From contig NZ_CCXR01000001.1 of assembly GCF_000821085.1 (NCBI RefSeq), forward strand, positions 2,625,001-2,689,000: 64,000 nucleotides of DNA. The letters are read 5' to 3'. The position numbers and the translations under genes were made by a program. The notes under the pieces are model-generated. The model was not told the origin of the DNA, did no database searches, and saw only the letters and a program-made list of their open reading frames with translations. Shown here piece by piece: positions 26,349 through 35,537 of the stretch; position 1 is the first letter of the stretch; every line of letters begins with the position of its first letter. Origin of the DNA: Bacillus sp. B-jedd (GTDB taxonomy: Bacteria > Bacillota > Bacilli > Bacillales > Cytobacillaceae).

Positions 26349-27122
26349 ATGAACATTTTTAAACAATTATACAAAAGCCTATATTCCCCAAGGGACATTG
26401 CCATTTACCGGTTCCAGGGAATCGGTAAAACGATCTTATATGTTTTCCTCCTTACCTTTATATCTATCCTGCCCACCATATACCATTTCAGCGTGGCGAT
26501 TAACACAGGTTTGGAAGCTGCTAAGGAAATCGTCAGGGATGAAATGCCTGATTTCAAAATTAAGAATGGCATTCTTGAAACTGAATTGAATATGCCGGTC
26601 ACTATTAAACGGGACGAATTTTCTATTATTATTGACCCCACCGGTTCAGTAAGCCAGGCAGATTTGGCTGATATGGGCAATGCATTTGGATTTTTAAAGG
26701 ATGAATTCGGTCTGGCCGCGGGAGGCAGGGTCCAGTCATATTCCTATGCGATGCTCGATAGTTCGGAATTGTCGAAACAGGATTTTGTCGATTTTATTGC
26801 CGCGATGGATGGCGCCAATTATATCATCCTGCCAATCGTCTTTTTCTTTGTCCTTCTCGTTTCATCAGCTATGAAATTCATCGAGGTCAGTGTTTTGGCG
26901 GTTATGGGATTGATGTTGAAAAATATGGGCGGGAGACGACTTAATTATGGGCATTTATGGCGAATGTCCGCCTACAGTGTGACAATCTCAACCATCTTCT
27001 TCACCATCATGGAAGCGATAAAAACTGTCGTTCCAAGCGGATTCCTTATTAACTGGCTCGCTTCCGCCATTGTACTTTATTTAGCTGTAAAAGAAACGCC
27101 TGCGCCGAAGAAAGCAGCATAA
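26349..27122 (+). CDS. yqgB: YqgB, DUF1189 membrane protein
   Basis: 257 residues. An N-terminal membrane helix (~25-45), a large extracytoplasmic domain and three to four C-terminal helices; the start MNIFKQLYKSLYSPRDIAIYRFQ is typical of the DUF1189 family. The function is unknown; some relatives are linked to maltodextrin or envelope proteins only by annotation. The ATG at 26349 has TTAGGAGTG; earlier in-frame starts at 26304 and 26322 lack this. A strong terminator follows. Confidence 0.88.
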   Translation: MNIFKQLYKSLYSPRDIAIYRFQGIGKTILYVFLLTFISILPTIYHFSVAINTGLEAAKEIVRDEMPDFKIKNGILETELNMPVTIKRDEFSIIIDPTGSVSQADLADMGNAFGFLKDEFGLAAGGRVQSYSYAMLDSSELSKQDFVDFIAAMDGANYIILPIVFFFVLLVSSAMKFIEVSVLAVMGLMLKNMGGRRLNYGHLWRMSAYSVTISTIFFTIMEAIKTVVPSGFLINWLASAIVLYLAVKETPAPKKAA

Positions 27123-27132
27123 GTAAATAACC

Positions 27133-27170
27133 AGAAAACGCAGCGCCTTGCCGGCAGCTGCGTTTTCTTT
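27133..27170 (+). terminator. Terminator after yqgB
   Basis: AGAAAACGCAGC pairs exactly with GCTGCGTTTTCT, followed by TTTT. Confidence 0.85.
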
Positions 27171-27248
27171 TGGATTAATGAAAAAAACTGTTCTAAATAT
27201 CCCAATTGGTCATATATATGTTAAAAATCCGAGTTGGGGGCCTGTCCT

Positions 27249-27581
27249 GTGAAAAAAATGGCGGTGTCACTATTAATTCTCACATTAATCTTAAGCATAT
27301 ACACGGATTTGACAAAAGGGACGCTACCAGTGAACAGGCATGTGCAGGAGGAACCAGTCGAAGAAATGAAAGAATCAACGCCTGACCGCCCTTTTTACAA
27401 AGCCACAATCATGCCCGGCCAGACCCTTTTGTCCATCATAGAACAAAAACATGGAAAAGTTCCCGTCCCTATTAATAAAATGATCGAGGATTTTCAAGTG
27501 TTGAATCCTGGAGTAACACCTGAAAAGCTTCAAATAGGAAAGGAATATTTATTCCCCAGCTATGCTGGCGGCGATTCATGA
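27249..27581 (+). CDS. yqfZ: YqfZ-like LysM-domain protein
   Basis: 110 residues: an N-terminal hydrophobic segment (residues ~5-20) acting as signal or anchor, an acidic linker, then a LysM-like module (IMPGQTLLSIIEQKHG ... VLNPGVTPEKLQIGKEYLFP). LysM modules bind peptidoglycan, so it probably sits outside the membrane at the wall. Position just before ispG equals B. subtilis yqfZ. The GTG at 27249 follows GGGGG; a TTG at 27234 and ATG at 27258 are alternatives. Confidence 0.78.
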   Translation: MKKMAVSLLILTLILSIYTDLTKGTLPVNRHVQEEPVEEMKESTPDRPFYKATIMPGQTLLSIIEQKHGKVPVPINKMIEDFQVLNPGVTPEKLQIGKEYLFPSYAGGDS

Positions 27582-27686
27582 AATGAGCGCCTTGCCTTGT
27601 AAGATTGCCGTGGTACTGATAAAATAATATAGTATTGCCTGAATGCAATTAATATTTCTATCAGTACGCAAAGGAGCGAACTGCAA

Positions 27687-28793
27687 GTGAATGAAATTAC
27701 TCATCGTACTAAAACCCGGCCGGTCAAAGTAGGAAATCTCACCATCGGCGGGAATAACGAGCTTATTATACAAAGTATGACCACAACTAAAACGCATGAT
27801 GTCGACGCGACTGTTGCTGAAATTAAAAGGCTGGAAGACGCTGGCTGCCAAATTGTCAGGGTAGCATGTCCGGATGAGCGCGCGGCCAATGCGATTGCCG
27901 AAATTAAGAAGCGGATCAATATACCGCTTGTTGTTGATATCCACTTTGATTATAAGCTGGCCTTGAAAGCTATTGAGGGTGGCGCGGATAAAATCAGGAT
28001 TAATCCCGGCAACATAGGCAAGAGGGAAAAAGTTGAGGCGGTTGTTAAAGCAGCGAAGGAGCGGGGAATCCCTATTCGAATTGGTGTCAATGCCGGCTCG
28101 CTTGAAAAAAGGATCCTTGAGAAATACGGATATCCCACTGCAGATGGAATGGTCGAAAGCGCCCTCCATCATATCAAAATCCTTGAAGACCTGGACTTCC
28201 ACGATATTATCGTTTCGATGAAGGCTTCTGATGTCAACCTGGCTATTGAAGCTTATGATAAGGCGGCAAGGGCGTTTGACTACCCGCTTCACCTTGGGAT
28301 CACTGAATCGGGGACTCTTTTCTCTGGTACTGTCAAAAGCGCGGCCGGACTTGGCGCAATCTTGAGCAAAGGAATTGGGAACACGCTCAGGATTTCATTA
28401 AGCGCAGATCCAGTTCAGGAGGTAAAAGTAGCGCGTGAACTGCTGAAGGTTTTCGGCCTTTCCTCTAACGCGGCAACCCTTATTTCCTGTCCGACCTGTG
28501 GCCGGATTGAAATAGATTTAATCAGTATCGCTAATGAAGTTGAGGAATATATCGAAAAAATAAAAGCACCAATCAAAATTGCCGTACTCGGATGCGCTGT
28601 CAATGGTCCTGGTGAGGCGCGGGAGGCGGATATCGGCATTGCCGGCGCCAGGGGTGAAGGCCTGCTGTTCCGCAAAGGAAAAATCATCCGTAAAGTTCCA
28701 GAAGAAACAATGGTTGAGGAACTGAAAAAAGAAATCGATGTCCTCGCTGAGGAGTATTACCAAAAACAGGCACTCGAAAAACAAGGGATATAA
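27687..28793 (+). CDS. ispG: 4-hydroxy-3-methylbut-2-enyl diphosphate synthase (flavodoxin)
   Basis: 368 residues; penultimate enzyme of the MEP isoprenoid pathway, turning cyclic MEcPP into HMBPP with a [4Fe-4S] cluster. The N-terminal TIM barrel opens with [12 protein letters not shown], and the C-terminal cluster region has CPTCGR and CAVNGPGEA. Translation starts at a GTG (27687) with AAAGGAGCG. It acts directly before IspH, encoded 8 kb away in the same window. Monocistronic, with a strong terminator. Confidence 0.96.
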   Translation: MNEITHRTKTRPVKVGNLTIGGNNELIIQSMTTTKTHDVDATVAEIKRLEDAGCQIVRVACPDERAANAIAEIKKRINIPLVVDIHFDYKLALKAIEGGADKIRINPGNIGKREKVEAVVKAAKERGIPIRIGVNAGSLEKRILEKYGYPTADGMVESALHHIKILEDLDFHDIIVSMKASDVNLAIEAYDKAARAFDYPLHLGITESGTLFSGTVKSAAGLGAILSKGIGNTLRISLSADPVQEVKVARELLKVFGLSSNAATLISCPTCGRIEIDLISIANEVEEYIEKIKAPIKIAVLGCAVNGPGEAREADIGIAGARGEGLLFRKGKIIRKVPEETMVEELKKEIDVLAEEYYQKQALEKQGI

Positions 28794-28796
28794 TGA

Positions 28797-28828
28797 AAGA
28801 GGCCGGCTTCCGCCGCGCCTCTTTTTTT
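28797..28828 (+). terminator. Terminator after ispG
   Basis: AAAGAGGC...GCCTCTTT stem with inner GGC-TTCC-GCC and eight T on the plus strand. Confidence 0.88.
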
Positions 28829-28851
28829 TACATGCCCCTTGTCTGAAAACA

Positions 28852-29325
28852 CTAAAAGAATGGTGTTATGAACATACCGATAATAAGTGAAACCGCTCCG
28901 ATGCCAATGGCCCAGCCGCCCGCCTTTGAAGATCCTCGGCGCATAGCCATGAATCCAAGTACAATCCCAGCGATGCCCAATAAAACAGGCAGAAAGAACA
29001 ATGACAAAATAGACAGTGCAAGTGCTGTAAAGCCAAGCATTGAACCGCCGGCCTCACGATCCATATTATCCTGCCTGTCCCTTGAGTCCTGGCGTTGATT
29101 ATTTCTCAAAGTCACTGGAGCGGAAATCTCAGCCGCTGTTTCTTCACGCTGGTTAGGATAGTACCCGGCTGCTCGGGAAGCGTTGTTCCTTATGCCGTGT
29201 GTCCCACTTGGCTCTGGAAGGAGCAAGATGGTTTCATTGGAGACTTCTTCATTATAATTAGAAGCTCCCTCCTGACGGCTGCTATCTTTTTGCATCATAC
29301 CCATATCCCTTGATTGATCGGCCAC
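28852..29325 (-). CDS. yqfX: YqfX, DUF4190-type membrane protein
   Basis: 157 residues. The first ~95 are polar, low-complexity and probably disordered (many N, Q, E, R); two membrane helices follow (about 97-127 and 136-157) with the glycine-rich GIAGIVLGFMAMRRGSSKAGGWAIGIGAV typical of DUF4190. The function is unknown. The GTG start at 29325 has AGGGATTTAG upstream. It matches yqfX, next to ispG. Confidence 0.8.
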   Translation of the reverse strand: MADQSRDMGMMQKDSSRQEGASNYNEEVSNETILLLPEPSGTHGIRNNASRAAGYYPNQREETAAEISAPVTLRNNQRQDSRDRQDNMDREAGGSMLGFTALALSILSLFFLPVLLGIAGIVLGFMAMRRGSSKAGGWAIGIGAVSLIIGMFITPFF

Positions 29326-29463
29326 CTAAATCCCTCGCTTTCAAAAGGTAGGAGCCTTATTAGTGTTTACCGGCCAAGTTTTTTTACTATGTCAATCTTT
29401 GTATAGACTACATCGGAAAGTTTTTTTTGGTAAAATGGAAGAGGTTCTCCGTATTATACAAAA

Positions 29464-29948
29464 GGCTCTGTTTACCTTGATTGTTGATTTCCACTCCGGG
29501 GACATGCTTTCCGCGGGGCGAAGCAACTACCTGCACCCACTTCATGAGAAACATCCATGAATTGGCTCCGTGTTGCTTTGCGACGAGCTGAAGGTTCACT
29601 TCCTCGAATAGTCTGTGGCGCAGGAGCACTCTTTATGGAGCCTCCTCGGCATCCTAGATGCCTGTTTGGCCAGCTGCACAGGGAAGGCTTCGGCAGCATA
29701 GACCCACGCACGAAGAAAAAGCGATAGCTTTTTCGAGGAGCGCCTAGGCCCCTAGAGGTCGCTTCGGTCCCGAATGTGAAGTCAAAGAACGACTTCCCCT
29801 TCTGGCCCTCCAGCGCTGCGCTGGTCGGGGCTGAACAAGGCGCTTTCGCTTTTCGAGGGGTCTCCACGTGCCGCTATATCCCGCCGGAGTCAGCCCCCTC
29901 TGTTCCAATCAACTTCTTTGAAAATCAACACTCATCTTTAACTGAGCC
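29464..29948. repeat. Interspersed repeat, copy 2, with a 191-bp internal insertion
   Basis: The outer 294 bases match copy 1 (19983-20275) closely, including the terminal inverted repeats (GGCTCTGTTTACC and AACTGAGCC). Positions 29666-29856 are absent from copy 1. The element fills most of the 645-base gap between yqfX and yqfW and ends 22 bases before the yqfW ATG, leaving only its ribosome-binding site. Open frames across it are chance frames. Confidence 0.82.
29666..29856. repeat. 191-bp GC-rich structured insertion inside repeat copy 2
   Basis: Interrupts the repeat between GCCTGT and GGGGTCTCC, which are adjacent in copy 1. It contains two perfect small hairpins: GAAAAAGC-GATA-GCTTTTTC and CCAGCG-CTG-CGCTGG. 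No coding content is evident. It may be a second mobile or structured repeat family, or the ancestral middle part lost from copy 1. Confidence 0.6.
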
Positions 29949-29970
29949 AAACAGAAAAAGGAGTTATTTT

Positions 29971-30528
29971 ATGAAAAGATTAGGAATTGACATTGATGGC
30001 ACAGTGACCAGCCCCTCGAGCATATTGCCATATTTAAACAAAGCGTTTAACTTGAATGTTACTCTTTCAGATGTGAAGGAATATGATCTTTTACATCTTG
30101 TTGATATTCCAAGGGATGAATTCGCTGCGTGGTTTTTTGATACAGAGCCGGAAATTTATTCCCGATCCCCGCTCGCTGAAGGGGCCAAAGAGGTTTTAGG
30201 CGAATGGAAGGAAAGATATGAGCTGTACTTCATTTCTGCAAGGGCCTCCCATCTGCTTGAAATAACAAAGGAATGGTTTACAAAAAATGAACTTGCGTTC
30301 CATCATATTGAATTAATTGGAACCCATAATAAAATTGCAACGGCGAAAAAGTACAATATTGAGCTTTTTCTTGAGGATAAACATGACAACGCCGTCGCCA
30401 TCCACGAGGAATGCGGAATTCCGGTACTTCTCTTTGATACCCCTTATAATCGCGAACCGATACCGAGTGGGGTCATCCGGGTAACAAATTGGAACGAAGC
30501 AAACGAATGGATCAAAAAATGGGACTAA
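29971..30528 (+). CDS. yqfW: YqfW, HAD-type nucleotidase
   Basis: 185 residues. The motif DIDGTVT (GIDIDGTVTSP, residues 5-15) is HAD motif I with both aspartates. YFISAR provides the motif II Ser, and LFLEDKHDNA the motif III/IV acids. The family is 5'(3')-deoxyribonucleotidase-like (NT5C/COG5663); the exact substrate is unproven. AAAAAGGAG precedes the ATG at 29971. The frame stays open upstream through the repeat, but that part has no homology and should not be included. Confidence 0.88.
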   Translation: MKRLGIDIDGTVTSPSSILPYLNKAFNLNVTLSDVKEYDLLHLVDIPRDEFAAWFFDTEPEIYSRSPLAEGAKEVLGEWKERYELYFISARASHLLEITKEWFTKNELAFHHIELIGTHNKIATAKKYNIELFLEDKHDNAVAIHEECGIPVLLFDTPYNREPIPSGVIRVTNWNEANEWIKKWD

Positions 30529-30553
30529 AAAAACAGCCATGTGGCTGTTTTTT
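30528..30553. terminator. Bidirectional terminator between yqfW and zur
   Basis: AAAAAAACAGCC-ATGT-GGCTGTTTTTTT is a perfect 12-bp stem serving both convergent genes; it overlaps both stop regions. Confidence 0.88.
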
Positions 30554-30963
30554 TAGTTGCATTCCGGACAACGGCCATAAATTTCAAATTTATGCCCTGA
30601 AACATCATACCCTTTTAAATCTTCACTTAGGCTGTTCATTGGGCATGTACCCAGTTCTTTTGTCTTTCCGCAATCAAGGCAGATAAAATGATGGTGGTGC
30701 GAATTGCGGGAGCACGTGAATCTGAAGTGTTTTTCTCCGGACAGATCAGTTGTTTCCAGTATCCCCAGTTGGGCAAACAGGGACAGGTTTCGGTAGATTG
30801 TGTCAAAACTCAGGCCCGGATACTCATCCTTAAGTTGTTCCAAAACATCCTTGGCGGTTAAATACTTATCGCTTTCCGAGAACAACTGTAGCATGTCTTC
30901 CCTTTTGCCTGTATGCTTAAATCCTTTCTCCTTCAAATAATCAAGGGCTTCATTAACATCCAT
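30553..30963 (-). CDS. zur: Zur, zinc-responsive Fur-family repressor
   Basis: 136 residues. N-terminal winged helix ([13 protein letters not shown] ... [16 protein letters not shown]), then the metal-binding half with [22 protein letters not shown] and a terminal CPECN; the two CxxC pairs form the structural zinc site of Fur proteins. Synteny (B. subtilis zur is yqfV, next to yqfW) and the adjoining zinc transporter genes make Zur more likely than Fur or PerR. It should repress zinc uptake when zinc is sufficient. It lies 13 bases after znuB, in the same operon, so its own level may be zinc-controlled. Confidence 0.92.
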   Translation of the reverse strand: MDVNEALDYLKEKGFKHTGKREDMLQLFSESDKYLTAKDVLEQLKDEYPGLSFDTIYRNLSLFAQLGILETTDLSGEKHFRFTCSRNSHHHHFICLDCGKTKELGTCPMNSLSEDLKGYDVSGHKFEIYGRCPECN

Positions 30964-30976
30964 TCAATCCTCACCC

Positions 30977-31822
30977 CTACTGATTTATTCTCTTTAAACC
31001 CATTTTTTTAAAGATAATCGCTCCACAAAGGATGGCAATAGCAAGCATGACAATCGTCCCGCCTGGAGCCAAATCGAGATAATAAGCGGCAAACAGGCCG
31101 CCCATGACCGACAATTCACCAAAAATGATCGACAGGAAAATTGCCTGCTTAAACCCTTTTGCCAGCCTTATGCTGGCGGCAACCGGAAGTGTCATGAGCG
31201 ATGATACAAGGAGAATACCGACTATTCTCATGGAGGCTGCAATGACAAGTGCCACCATGACAATAAAAATAAAATGAATGGCTTTGGCTGCTATCCCGGA
31301 TGCCTTTGCATGCTCTTCATCAAAAGATAACAGGAACAGTTCTTTATATAGCATCACAATAACAATAATAACGAAAGCGCTAATTGCCGCGATAATCCAG
31401 ACATCCGCCCTGCTGACGGCGGTGACACTGCCGAATAAATAGCTGAACAGATCGGCATTGAAGCCGTCAGCCAAAGAAATGAAAATGACGCCTGCCCCAA
31501 TCCCGCCTGAAAGAATAATCGGAATGGCTAATTCCTGATAATGTTTATACACACTCCGCAGCTTTTCGATGAATAACGATCCTCCGACAGAAAAGGCCAT
31601 TCCCATGTAAAGTGGATTTAACGAGCCCGCAAGGCCCAGCTTTTTCTCAAGCAGCAGACTTGCCGCGATTCCTGATAATGTTACATGGCTTAATGCATCG
31701 GCTATTAAGGAAAGCCTCCGAACCACAATGAATACTCCCAATAAAGGTGCAATCATTCCGATTAAGGCGCCTGAAAGAAATGCATTTTGCAAAAATTCAT
31801 ACTTGAGCAGTCCGCTGATCAT
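30977..31822 (-). CDS. znuB: Zinc/metal ABC transporter permease
   Basis: 281 residues, eight or nine membrane helices, ABC-3 family. The segment VVRRLSLIADALSHVTLSGIA is the family's conserved cytoplasmic and membrane block. The start overlaps the znuC stop by 4 bases. Together with ZnuC it would import Zn(II); manganese cannot be excluded from sequence alone, but the zur neighbour supports zinc. No solute-binding ZnuA is in the window. Confidence 0.9.
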   Translation of the reverse strand: MISGLLKYEFLQNAFLSGALIGMIAPLLGVFIVVRRLSLIADALSHVTLSGIAASLLLEKKLGLAGSLNPLYMGMAFSVGGSLFIEKLRSVYKHYQELAIPIILSGGIGAGVIFISLADGFNADLFSYLFGSVTAVSRADVWIIAAISAFVIIVIVMLYKELFLLSFDEEHAKASGIAAKAIHFIFIVMVALVIAASMRIVGILLVSSLMTLPVAASIRLAKGFKQAIFLSIIFGELSVMGGLFAAYYLDLAPGGTIVMLAIAILCGAIIFKKMGLKRINQ

Positions 31823-32595
31823 CTTCCAGCCTCCCCATGGTGGTGATGGCTAAGAAGGTGCACTTCATGGCCGTATAAATCGGTGAAATCATGCTTTGCG
31901 AAATCTTCAAACTCGTCAGCATTGCCATGAAAATGAAGATGTTTATTCAAGCACGCGACATGTGTTACTTTTTCGGAAATTGTCCCAATATCGTGCGTAA
32001 CAAGCAGTAGAGTGATCCCTCTCTGTTTGTTCAACTCTTCCAGCATTTCATAAAACGCGTTGACATGCCGTGAATCGACACCAACGGTAGGTTCATCAAG
32101 AATCAGCAGTTCCGGCTCGCTGACAAGAGCACGGGCTATGAATACCCGCTGTTGCTGGCCACCTGACAGTTCCCCAATATTTTTTCCGGAAAAACTGGAC
32201 ATTCCCACAGATTCAAGGGCCTGGTGAACTTTTTTACGCTCTTTCGCACCCATAAAGCGGAACAGGCCCATTTTTCTTGTGAGCCCACTCGAGACAACTT
32301 CATGGACAGTCGCAGGAAATCCTGAATTGAAGGAATTTGCCTTTTGTGAGACATATCCTATTTTCTCCCACTCCGTAAAACCCTTTATATCCTTGCCAAA
32401 AAGACGGATTTGACCAGATTGGGGTTGCATGAGGCCCAGAAGGAGTTTTAACAGTGTGGATTTCCCCGAACCATTTGGGCCGACAATGCCGAGAAAGGCT
32501 CCCCTTGGGACAGACAAATTAATATTTTCAAGGACCATCTCTTTTTCATATCTGTATGAAAGTCCCTTTATTTCAATAATTGGCATATCGCCCAT
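31819..32595 (-). CDS. znuC: Zinc/metal ABC transporter ATP-binding protein
   Basis: 258 residues. Walker [10 protein letters not shown], signature LSGGQQQRV, Walker [13 protein letters not shown] and switch His in VTHDIG are intact. The C-terminus is His-rich ([12 protein letters not shown]), a common feature of zinc transporter components that may bind metal. It is the first gene of znuC-znuB-zur, with AAGGTGATG before the ATG and a Zur-box-like dyad 14 bases upstream of the start. Confidence 0.9.
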   Translation of the reverse strand: MGDMPIIEIKGLSYRYEKEMVLENINLSVPRGAFLGIVGPNGSGKSTLLKLLLGLMQPQSGQIRLFGKDIKGFTEWEKIGYVSQKANSFNSGFPATVHEVVSSGLTRKMGLFRFMGAKERKKVHQALESVGMSSFSGKNIGELSGGQQQRVFIARALVSEPELLILDEPTVGVDSRHVNAFYEMLEELNKQRGITLLLVTHDIGTISEKVTHVACLNKHLHFHGNADEFEDFAKHDFTDLYGHEVHLLSHHHHGEAGR

Positions 32596-32608
32596 AACAT
32601 CACCTTAA

Positions 32609-32630
32609 TTATAAGAATCATTCCGATTTA
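32609..32630. promoter_or_regulatory. Candidate Zur box upstream of znuC
   Basis: On the minus strand TAAATCGGAATGATTCTTATAA resembles the Bacillus Zur consensus AAATCGTAATnATTACGATTT in its left half and centre (GAATnATTC core). It lies in the znuC promoter region. Confidence 0.5.
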
Positions 32631-32755
32631 CGTTATGTAGTATAACCCACATATACAATTCTGTAAAGGCGTCACATCCCTCCACCTTTTCTTATCTAAA
32701 ATTAAGGCACTGTTTATCACTTTCACTCATACATTAGGGATGGGGAGTGATATGA

Positions 32756-33010
32756 ATGAAGATTTTTGAAAATATTATCAATCATAAAATTAATACGATT
32801 TCTGCTGGGGAATTGCTGACATATGCAGATCAATTCGGCATTTCGATTAATCGCGCGCAGGCTGAAAAAATAGCCGGATACTTACGGGGTAGACAAGTAA
32901 ATATTTTCGAAAGCAGCCAAAGGGCAACTATCATTAAGGAAATCGCAAAAATAGCCGGTCCTGATACCGCCAAAGAAGTGAACAAACTTTTCATCCAATT
33001 TACGAAATAG
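32756..33010 (+). CDS. yqfT: YqfT, DUF2624 protein
   Basis: 84 residues, helical, no signal peptide; a family of small Bacillus proteins of unknown function. The central ISINRAQAEKIAGYLRGRQVNIFESSQRATIIKEIAKI block is typical. GGGGAGTG precedes the ATG at 32756. It is monocistronic, divergent from znuC and convergent with nfo, in the same place as B. subtilis yqfT. Confidence 0.87.
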   Translation: MKIFENIINHKINTISAGELLTYADQFGISINRAQAEKIAGYLRGRQVNIFESSQRATIIKEIAKIAGPDTAKEVNKLFIQFTK

Positions 33011-33050
33011 TAGAAAAGCCTCCTTTCACGATGTGAAGGAGGCTTTTCTA
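33011..33050. terminator. Bidirectional terminator between yqfT and nfo
   Basis: TAGAAAAGCCTCCTTTCAC pairs almost perfectly with GTGAAGGAGGCTTTTCTA around a 3-base loop. Confidence 0.85.
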
Positions 33051-33069
33051 CCGAAATTAGGATTGTCCG

Positions 33070-33963
33070 TTATACGTTTGCGGCAATTCCTTTTAACTCC
33101 GGATTGAAAATTTTATTGCGCAGCATTTCAATCTCATGTTTATAAGGAGGCGCCTGGTTCTTCTTGTCTTCCCCAATATAAGGTGTCTCAAGAATCTTTG
33201 GGACATGGATAAGCTGCGGATGATGGACGATGTAGCTTAAGGCATTAAAGCCAATGTGGCCATAACCGATATTTTCATGTCGGTCCTTTCTCATTCCTAC
33301 CGTATTTTTGCTGTCATTGATATGAAGGACCTTAAGCCGATCAATCCCGATAATTTTATCAAACTCGTTTAACACTCCATCGAAATCATTGACAATGTCA
33401 TAACCCGCATCATGCGTATGGCATGTATCAAAGCAAACAGAAATCTGGTCATTGTAATTGACTCCATCAATGATCATTGCCAGTTCCTCGAATGTCTTTC
33501 CGCACTCCGAGCCCTTCCCTGCCATCGTTTCAAGCGCAACCTGCACTTTTTCATTTCCGGTAATCACTTCGTTCAGGCCCTCAACGATTTTTTTAATCCC
33601 CGCTTCAGTGCCAGCCCCGACATGGGCTCCAGGGTGAAGAACGATTTGGTTCGCACCAATCGCCTCCGTCCTGTTAATTTCCGAGCGCAAAAAGGAAACG
33701 CCAAGCTCAAAAGTTGCCGGATTGGTTGTATTGCCAATATTAATGATGTAGGGGGCATGGACGACAATATCGCCGATTCCATGTTCCTCCATATGCTTTC
33801 TGCCGGCTTCGATATTCAGCTCTTCAATTTTCTTTCTCCTCGTATTTTGCGGCGCACCGGTGTAAATCATAAATGTGTTTGACCCATAGGAAACGGCTTC
33901 CCTGCTCGCCGCTAGAAGCATATCTTTACCGCTCATTGAAACGTGTGAGCCAATCTTCAACAT
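33070..33963 (-). CDS. nfo: Endonuclease IV (AP endonuclease)
   Basis: 297 residues; cuts the backbone 5-prime of abasic sites in base-excision repair, and in Bacillus it protects germinating spores. The TIM barrel metal ligands are in the three family signatures: [24 protein letters not shown] and [10 protein letters not shown]; the start [11 protein letters not shown] is diagnostic. The ATG at 33963 has AAAGGAGAGGGG. It may share a transcript with the upstream helicase gene (37-base gap). Confidence 0.95.
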   Translation of the reverse strand: MLKIGSHVSMSGKDMLLAASREAVSYGSNTFMIYTGAPQNTRRKKIEELNIEAGRKHMEEHGIGDIVVHAPYIINIGNTTNPATFELGVSFLRSEINRTEAIGANQIVLHPGAHVGAGTEAGIKKIVEGLNEVITGNEKVQVALETMAGKGSECGKTFEELAMIIDGVNYNDQISVCFDTCHTHDAGYDIVNDFDGVLNEFDKIIGIDRLKVLHINDSKNTVGMRKDRHENIGYGHIGFNALSYIVHHPQLIHVPKILETPYIGEDKKNQAPPYKHEIEMLRNKIFNPELKGIAANV

Positions 33964-34000
33964 AAACCCCTCTCCTTTTTCTGCTAATGGCACATTCTGC

Positions 34001-35314
34001 TTATTTCTTTTTGCTTAGCCGATTTTGGCGTTTTTTAATTTTATCCATTTCGGCTTTCATTTTTTTCTTATATCCAGGTTTTACTTTTTCAGGCGATCTT
34101 ACCATTGATTTGGCCGTTTTCTCGATTTCTGTTTCTGTACGTTTACGTGTTCTTCGTTTATTCCGTTCGCCTATTTCGATTAGCCCTTCCTTACCCAAGT
34201 CAACATGTTTGAACGAAATGCCCATTTTCTCAAGCCTGTTTAAAGCATCTTCATCTGATTGTTCATAAACCGTAATCGCGATTCCAGAGTAACCAGCCCT
34301 GGCGGTCCTGCCAACGCGGTGAATATAAAAGTCAAGGTCAGTTGGCAGCTCATAATTGATTACGTGGCTGACGCCCTCAATATCTATTCCCCTTGCAGCT
34401 AAATCTGTGGCCACAATGTATTGGTATTCCAAATCCTGAATTTGCTTCATCATCTTCTTCCGTTCCCGCGGATTAAGATCGCCATGAACCCTGCCTACCT
34501 TCATCCCTTTTCCAATCAGGGAATCGGCAACCTCGTCAGCCATTTTTTTCGTATTTGTAAAAACAATCGCAAGGTAAGGATTTATAGCTTGGAGGATTTC
34601 AAAAACGATGCCTTTTTTATCCCTGTGTCTTGATGGAAACAGAAGATGCTCCAAGTTTTCAGCAGCTTTCTTATCCGGCTGGATATGAATATATTTAGGA
34701 TTTTCCATGTATTTCTTCAAGAAAGGCTTGAGCTTTTCTGGTATCGTTGCTGAAAAAACCAGCATCTGCAGCTTTTCAGGCATTCGGGAAGCGATTCTGT
34801 CAACATCTTCGAGAAAGCCCATCTCAAGCATAAGATCAGCTTCATCGATAACGAGCGTGCGCGATGTATGGACGAATAAAGCCTGTTCCTTAACCAAGTC
34901 GAAAATACGTGATGGGGTGCCAATTACGATATGCGGCTGTGTCTTCAATTTCTCAATCGCTTTTTGCTTATCGGTACCGCCTATATAATTTTTGATGATT
35001 ATTTTTTCCGGTCCTTCGTATTGCTCCGCCGCGTTTAAAAACTGTTGATAAATCTGAGTCGCAAGCTCCCTGGTTGGAGCTGTGATGACTGCCTGGACTT
35101 CTTGCCTGCCTGGTTCGAGCTTTTGCATAATTGGCAAGAGGTATGAATGGGTTTTGCCTGTCCCTGTCCTGGATTGCCCTATGGCACTTTCACCCTTTAA
35201 AGCTGCCGGAATCATCTGCTCCTGGATTTCAGTGGGAGAGGCAAAGCCGAGGGAATTGACTGTTTTTAGCAAAAACGGTTTTAATCCAAACCGTTCAAAT
35301 TTTTTTCCGTCCAT
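34001..35314 (-). CDS. cshB: DEAD-box RNA helicase CshB
   Basis: 437 residues. Q motif [23 protein letters not shown], motif I SRTGTGKT, motif II DEAD (VIDEADLML), motif III SAT and motif [12 protein letters not shown] are all present. The basic C-terminal tail ([30 protein letters not shown]) suits RNA binding. B. subtilis CshB helps at low temperature and in ribosome or mRNA metabolism. The neighbour of nfo, as in B. subtilis (yqfR). Confidence 0.93.
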   Translation of the reverse strand: MDGKKFERFGLKPFLLKTVNSLGFASPTEIQEQMIPAALKGESAIGQSRTGTGKTHSYLLPIMQKLEPGRQEVQAVITAPTRELATQIYQQFLNAAEQYEGPEKIIIKNYIGGTDKQKAIEKLKTQPHIVIGTPSRIFDLVKEQALFVHTSRTLVIDEADLMLEMGFLEDVDRIASRMPEKLQMLVFSATIPEKLKPFLKKYMENPKYIHIQPDKKAAENLEHLLFPSRHRDKKGIVFEILQAINPYLAIVFTNTKKMADEVADSLIGKGMKVGRVHGDLNPRERKKMMKQIQDLEYQYIVATDLAARGIDIEGVSHVINYELPTDLDFYIHRVGRTARAGYSGIAITVYEQSDEDALNRLEKMGISFKHVDLGKEGLIEIGERNKRRTRKRTETEIEKTAKSMVRSPEKVKPGYKKKMKAEMDKIKKRQNRLSKKK

Positions 35315-35537
35315 TGTTTTTGCTCCTTACTTTCTATTAATCGAACATATATTTTATCCGTCCTGTAATTATAGTGGAGTTTGCGAGAAATCTCCACATG
35401 AAATGATAAACACAGAATTGTTCTTCTAATGCCAGGTTCTTTTGCAGTATATATCATTCCCTTTTAACACTACCTTAACATATTGGGGATAGGCTGCATA
35501 TTTTAGAAAGAGGACATTTTGAAAGGAGGCTGAAAGA

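Noticed and set aside
27576..28292. 238-residue minus-strand frame opposite ispG
   Set aside because: Antisense to a highly conserved gene; no ribosome-binding site.
29472..29867. 131-residue minus-strand frame inside repeat copy 2
   Set aside because: It crosses the repeat and its insertion, has no ribosome-binding site or family resemblance, and copy 1 breaks the same frame; it is a chance frame.
29776..29970. N-terminal extension of YqfW into the repeat
   Set aside because: Homology starts at MKRLGIDIDGT with AAAAAGGAG before the ATG at 29971; the upstream part is repeat DNA.
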